Assembly: GCA_026225115.1 (NCBI GenBank)
Contig: JAMFSE010000030.1
Location: 1-43,003 of the forward strand
From: Rhodovastum atsumiense
Lineage (GTDB): Bacteria; Pseudomonadota; Alphaproteobacteria; Acetobacterales; Acetobacteraceae
Direction of reading: 5' to 3'
Length of the DNA stretch: 43,003 nt
The translations under genes and the position numbers were made by a program. Under the pieces are notes generated by a model. It saw only the letters and a list, made by a program, of their open reading frames with translations. It was not told where the DNA came from and searched no databases. Positions within the stretch are counted from its first letter, which is position 1; each line of letters starts with the position of its first letter. Positions 42,979 to 43,003 of the stretch are shown piece by piece.

Positions 42979-43003
42979 ATGCCCAGCCTTCGCCGGGCAT
43001 GAC
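42979..43003 (+). repeat. Right fragment of the REP-like palindrome (IS target)
   Basis: ATGCCC (42979-42984) and GGGCAT (42995-43000) are reverse complements around a GC-rich loop, followed by GAC, which pairs with the GTC at 41612-41614 of the left fragment. Rejoined, the site gives GTCGTGGATGCCC...GGGCATGAC, the form of a common alphaproteobacterial intergenic palindrome. The window ends here. Confidence 0.65.

Overview
The window is a gene-dense (about 60% GC by eye) segment of an alphaproteobacterial chromosome, most likely an acetic-acid-bacterium relative (Rhodospirillales/Acetobacteraceae). This rests on gene orders such as nrdR-ribD-ribE-ribB-ribH-nusB-thiL and rpmH-rnpA-yidD-yidC-engB-argB, and on protein flavour; no database search was possible.

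Layout. 1-4.7 kb (+): 3' part of RNase R, an S41 protease, ribosomal protein L33 and a zinc-ribbon metallopeptidase. 4.7-11.8 kb (-): rpiB-glyA-nrdR-ribD-ribE-ribB-ribH-nusB-thiL, mostly joined by stop/start overlaps; thiL appears to start at CTG. 11.9-13.4 kb: an adenine/adenosine deaminase and a small hypothetical gene. 13.4-19.1 kb (+): the S-adenosylmethionine cycle, with a rearranged, broken metK, then intact ahcY and metH. 19.2-24 kb: cupin, GST-like protein, intracellular PHB depolymerase, alpha/beta hydrolase and a lytic transglycosylase-SPOR lipoprotein with Cys-bracketed repeats.

24-28.3 kb: a three-gene catabolic operon (D-aminoacylase-like amidohydrolase and both subunits of a Rieske ring-hydroxylating oxygenase) with a divergent TetR-type regulator. 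28.4-35.6 kb: a glyoxalase-fold protein, a transglutaminase-like protease, then a GntR/HutC regulator divergent from a TauABC-type ABC importer and a 788-residue PHP-type metallohydrolase; this looks like an uptake-and-hydrolysis module of unknown substrate. 35.8-41.5 kb (-): argB, engB, yidC, yidD, rnpA, rpmH, a ChrA transporter and a HIT-family protein.

The most striking region is the right edge. A complete IS110-family element (about 41621-42980) splits a REP-like palindrome. Its 5' noncoding region contains two stem-loop domains, each with a TTAGC apical loop. All four internal-loop segments match, as a bridge RNA predicts, the left target, right target, left donor and right donor sequences at the junctions, with an inferred AT core. 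The reconstructed empty site is a continuous palindrome typical of alphaproteobacterial intergenic repeats, so this appears to be a REP-targeting, bridge-RNA-guided element. The other notable anomaly is metK, which keeps its two ends but has lost the middle and carries an inverted stretch of about 39 bp of its own coding sequence.
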